From UBA4660 sp002405435 (GTDB lineage Bacteria > Bacteroidota > Bacteroidia > Flavobacteriales_D > Sanyastnellaceae), in the NCBI GenBank assembly GCA_036747335.1, contig DAIOCL010000145.1, forward strand, positions 1 to 5,601: a stretch of 5,601 bases of DNA, read 5' to 3'. The notes below the pieces were generated by a model that saw nothing but the letters and a program-made list of their open reading frames with translations, searched no databases and was not told where the DNA came from. Positions 5,087-5,601 of this stretch are shown here, in pieces. A program made the position numbers and the translations under genes. Each line of letters starts with the position of its first letter. Within the stretch, counting starts at the first letter, position 1.

Positions 5087-5601
5087 AATACCACCCCATC
5101 CTTTATTCGTTTGTTCTGAAAGTGCCATGTTTTGCCGTCCTCGGAAAATTCAACAAATGCGAATCCGTGGTTCCACTTATTGAGCGGCATATACTGCGGG
5201 TGCAATTCCGACAGACACCCGATTGAGAATGTAGTAATCATCTGCCCGCTCAATGTAGGTTCGGTGTGTTCACTGGTCTGGTGATTGTGGCCCTGAAAGC
5301 ACGACACCTTTGCGCGCATGAAGAGGCCGCGCGCAGGATTAACAGGCGCGCTTATGCCCCCCTTGAATTCATGCCCGTGTATGCCGAAGAGGTTGCCCAT
5401 CTTAATCACCCGCTGCTCGTCAATTATGATGACGCCCGGCGCGCGCCTGCGTATGATATTGCCAAAGTCGAATTCATCCACGCCAATCAATTCATGCGCC
5501 TTTCTCTGAAGGAAGTGATGGTACCTCTCCTCGTGGATGCCAATCTTGTAAAGGATTTTAAACGCAGGAAACTGCTTCCGAAATACCGCCAAGAATTCAC
5601 C
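5083..5601 (-). CDS. Calcineurin-like metallophosphoesterase, C-terminal 172 residues (partial)
   Basis: The frame is open to the right edge, so the 5' end, with the DxH and GDxxD metal motifs, lies outside the window. What remains shows the later motifs of a metallophosphoesterase: KIGIHEERY, where GNH(E/D) is expected (codons at 5541-5533), GIHGHEFKGG, where the motif IV histidine sits, and GHNHQTSEHTE, the GHxH motif. The closing part includes PLNKWNHGFAFVEF. Such enzymes use a two-metal centre to cleave phosphomonoesters or phosphodiesters, and phages often carry them with nucleic-acid or packaging genes. The Asn of GNH(E/D) is a metal ligand in this superfamily and is replaced by Ile here, so activity may be lost or altered. 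The TTG at 5592 is not a believable start, since the frame continues upstream. It overlaps the metallopeptidase gene by 4 nt. Confidence 0.82.
   Translation of the reverse strand, partial: GEFLAVFRKQFPAFKILYKIGIHEERYHHFLQRKAHELIGVDEFDFGNIIRRRAPGVIIIDEQRVIKMGNLFGIHGHEFKGGISAPVNPARGLFMRAKVSCFQGHNHQTSEHTEPTLSGQMITTFSIGCLSELHPQYMPLNKWNHGFAFVEFSEDGKTWHFQNKRIKDGVVL

Noticed and set aside
285..5598. Seven GAATTC sites (285, 1290, 1953, 3181, 5365, 5470, 5593) where about 1.4 are expected
   Set aside because: The excess is modest once all palindromic hexamers are considered; it may only mean there is no selection against EcoRI-type cutting.

Overview
The window reads as part of a tailed-phage or prophage genome, most likely from a member of the Bacteroidota. 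The phage call rests on a complete large terminase with ATPase and nuclease motifs, a protein built like a one-piece spanin, and several small genes packed end to end. The host call is softer. Exact matches to the Bacteroidota -7 promoter box TAnnTTTG sit in the gaps upstream of genes, and most start codons follow A-rich leaders with no strong Shine-Dalgarno. The protein families also look like those I know from gut Bacteroidales phages. No genus can be named.

Layout, left to right. Positions 1-986 hold four small minus-strand genes (one cut by the window edge), none with a firm function; one looks like a short helix-turn-helix protein. A TAnnTTTG promoter lies upstream of the block and a GC-rich hairpin lies inside it. 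Positions 1119-2438 hold the terminase, also on the minus strand. A near-palindrome of two divergent promoter boxes separates it from a plus-strand pair at 2471-3393: a small sigma-70-like factor overlapping a cysteine-rich, probably metal-binding protein. That pair converges with, and overlaps by 45 bp, a minus-strand block running from the right edge down to 3349.

Read in its own direction, the right-hand block is: a calcineurin-like phosphoesterase (5' end outside the window), a small HExxH metallopeptidase-like protein, an unrecognised 114-aa protein, a Panacea-domain (DUF4065, SocA-like) protein, and the spanin candidate. Three of the four junctions are 4-bp ATGA stop/start overlaps, which suggests coupled translation. 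The Panacea protein with its upstream partner fits a toxin-antitoxin pair of the PanAT type, and the 114-aa gene is visibly more AT-rich than the phage genes around it. The likeliest reading is a defence or maintenance cassette (a moron) inserted into a late or lysis operon.

Most worth checking are the PanAT-like pair with a novel candidate toxin, the symmetric divergent promoter that would give nearly leaderless terminase and sigma mRNAs, and the phosphoesterase whose GNH(E/D) motif reads GIHE. No integrase, portal, capsid, holin, endolysin, tRNA, rRNA, CRISPR array or insertion sequence is visible.
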